From positions 3,100,001 to 3,164,000 of the forward strand of contig NZ_CP025815.1 in NCBI RefSeq assembly GCF_003352045.1: a DNA stretch of 64,000 nucleotides, in the 5' to 3' direction. This DNA is from Sulfitobacter sp. JL08 (GTDB lineage Bacteria; Pseudomonadota; Alphaproteobacteria; Rhodobacterales; Rhodobacteraceae). The notes beneath the pieces are model-generated. The model did not search any database. It was not told the DNA's origin and was given only the letters and a program-made list of their open reading frames with translations. Positions 62,711 through 64,000 of the stretch are shown here, piece after piece; position 1 is the stretch's first letter; every line of letters starts with the position of its first letter. Position numbers and translations under genes: made by a program.

Positions 62711-64000
62711 AGCATATCCCCGATCAGAAACTCTGCCGCCCTGTCCAACCGGATATGGGGCGGACCATCGCCTAGTTTAAGGGTCAGCGGCGCGGGTGCA
62801 AAGGACATCACCTGATAATCTTCATCCAGCCATTTTTGCGCGCCGTCACGCGCCGGCCCCAGAAGATGCGCTGGATCTTGCGGCAATGCACCGGGATAAA
62901 ACGCGGCCTGCTTTCCAGTCTCAAGCAAGGTACCGCGCACCAGATTGAGGTCTTTGCCATTGTGCTGGCGGGTTTCCTCGACCGTGGCGCGCAGCGACGC
63001 GATGGACATCGCCGCTGTTTGCGCTCCGGCAAAACGCGCACGATCCCGCGCCTCGCGGGTCAGCGCCTCCATGATTGCGGTCAGGCTTTGGTGTTGCGTG
63101 TGGTGCAGATGATCCGCCTTGGTGGCCGCAAACAGGATTTTTTCCACCCGTTTGCCCAACAGCAGCCGTGTCAGGAACGCATTGCGTCCGGGGCGAAAGG
63201 CGGACAGCAAATCCGCCATCGCGTGGCGCATATCCTCGACCGCCTGCGGGCCTTTGTGGATCGCGCCCAACGCATCCACCAGAACGACCTGCCGGTCGAT
63301 CCGCGCAAAGTGATCGCGAAAAAACGGCTTTACCACTTGCGATTTGTAAGCTTCGTAGCGGCGTTCCATTTCACGGATCAGCGATTTTCGCGGCATCGCG
63401 CCACAATCCGGCAGCGGCGCAAATGTCAGCACCGGCGATCCTTCCAGATCACCGGGCAACAGGAACCGCCCCGGCGTGCAATCATAAAACCCGTCGCCCC
63501 GCGCGGCCTGCAGATAGGCGGTAAAGCTGGCAGCCAGCGCTTTGGCCTGCATTTCGTCCAGAGGTGCAGTACCATCAACGGTCGACATCTGCGCGATGTA
63601 CTCTGCGGCTTGTGGCCGGTTCCTGATCCGATCCAGTACATCGCGGGACCATTCGCTATAGGATTTGTCCAGCAGCGCCAGATCCAGCAGCCATTCACCG
63701 GGATAATCGACGATATCAATGTGCACCGTGCGTGGCCCCTGCAACCCCGACAACAGCCCCTTTGGGCGGACCCGCAGAGACAGGCGCAATTCGCTGACCG
63801 CGCGGGTGCTGTCGGGCCAGTGGGGCGTTTTTGCCGTGAGCGCCCCGATATGCGTTTCATAATCAAAGCGGGGCACCGTATCGTCCGGTTGTGGTTGCAG
63901 ATAGGCAGCGCTGATGCGGCCTTCGGCTGCAGCGATAAGGCCGTGCATCCGCCCGCGATCCATCAGGTTGGCCACCAGCGATGTGATGAACACCGTCTTG
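62707..64000 (-). CDS. YcjX-like P-loop ATPase (DUF463), N-terminus outside the window
   Basis: The window holds about 430 residues of this protein, which continues beyond 64000 upstream. The translation opens with KTVFITSLVANLMDRGRMHG, the tail of the family Walker A region, and keeps IDIVDYPGEWLLDLALLDKSY (prefix, switch-like DxPG), ATKADHLHHTQH (NKxD-like) and C-terminal AEFLIGDML. YcjX proteins belong with DUF697 partners in the phage-shock or envelope-stress response. Here a GNAT gene separates it from its YcjF-like partner. Confidence 0.82.
   Translation of the reverse strand, partial: KTVFITSLVANLMDRGRMHGLIAAAEGRISAAYLQPQPDDTVPRFDYETHIGALTAKTPHWPDSTRAVSELRLSLRVRPKGLLSGLQGPRTVHIDIVDYPGEWLLDLALLDKSYSEWSRDVLDRIRNRPQAAEYIAQMSTVDGTAPLDEMQAKALAASFTAYLQAARGDGFYDCTPGRFLLPGDLEGSPVLTFAPLPDCGAMPRKSLIREMERRYEAYKSQVVKPFFRDHFARIDRQVVLVDALGAIHKGPQAVEDMRHAMADLLSAFRPGRNAFLTRLLLGKRVEKILFAATKADHLHHTQHQSLTAIMEALTREARDRARFAGAQTAAMSIASLRATVEETRQHNGKDLNLVRGTLLETGKQAAFYPGALPQDPAHLLGPARDGAQKWLDEDYQVMSFAPAPLTLKLGDGPPHIRLDRAAEFLIGDML

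Noticed and set aside
1-64000. CRISPR array, tRNA or rRNA genes, prophage, or defence island
   Set aside because: No regularly spaced repeats, cloverleaf genes, phage structural genes or known defence families were seen on reading both strands.

Overview
The window is chromosomal DNA of an alphaproteobacterium, most likely Rhodobacteraceae (roseobacter group). The evidence is mixed: a ruvCAB-ybgC-tolQRAB-pal-cpoB-tilS-ftsH block, a phosphatidylcholine synthase, a TTAA-N7-TTAAC (CtrA-type) box, a Tad pilus locus with an OmpA-like lipoprotein next to the secretin, and GC-rich housekeeping genes. I found no rRNA, tRNA, CRISPR array, prophage or recognisable defence island.

Left end (1-4.96 kb): an AT-richer accessory segment. 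It holds an IS5-family (IS427-like) element of about 838 bp with a TA target duplication, then a detached pair of Tad minor-pilin genes (tadE-like, tadG-like). These abut dprA, which is broken: no usable start codon and an internal frame change. From 5.2 to 10.4 kb come topA, a two-subunit CoA transferase, a small acetyltransferase and a lytic transglycosylase.

Tad/Flp pilus locus (10.4-23.3 kb): two nearly identical Flp pilin genes and a third decayed copy, separated by a duplicated structured intergenic element. They are followed by cpaB, cpaC, an OmpA-like lipoprotein gene, cpaE, cpaF, tadB, tadC, tadD, a second TPR lipoprotein, the prepilin peptidase cpaA and a AAA ATPase. Together these encode pilin, its processing peptidase, an inner-membrane motor and platform, and an outer-membrane secretin. 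TadE/TadG at 2-3.7 kb carry the same type of prepilin N-terminus and are probably substrates of the same machine.

Middle (23.3-32.9 kb): a dehydrogenase, the ligase-associated DEXH helicase and PdeM nuclease, a membrane-bound LytTR regulator, a PaaI-type thioesterase, folD and fhs (one-carbon metabolism), a MOSC protein and a trans-aconitate methyltransferase. From 44.65 kb down to 32.9 kb the minus strand carries ruvC-ruvA-ruvB-(unknown)-ybgC-tolQ-R-A-B-pal-cpoB-tilS-ftsH. A CtrA-type box precedes tolQ, a near-consensus LexA-type site precedes ruvC, and a strong intrinsic terminator after ftsH lies inside the coding start of tam.

Right part (44.9-64 kb): a DUF1127 gene with a bidirectional terminator, prmA, MATE and MFS transporters, a YeeE/YedE transporter, priA, a transaldolase-like aldolase, DUF484-xerC, pcs, ogt, a 44-residue basic protein, a Gre-like protein, ileS, a VIT-family transporter, and a TIGR01620/GNAT/YcjX-like group cut by the window edge. 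The most novel-looking element is a 16-codon, apparently leaderless ORF upstream of ileS. It contains five isoleucine codons in a stretch of six, followed by competing RNA pairings: a candidate isoleucine attenuator for isoleucyl-tRNA synthetase.
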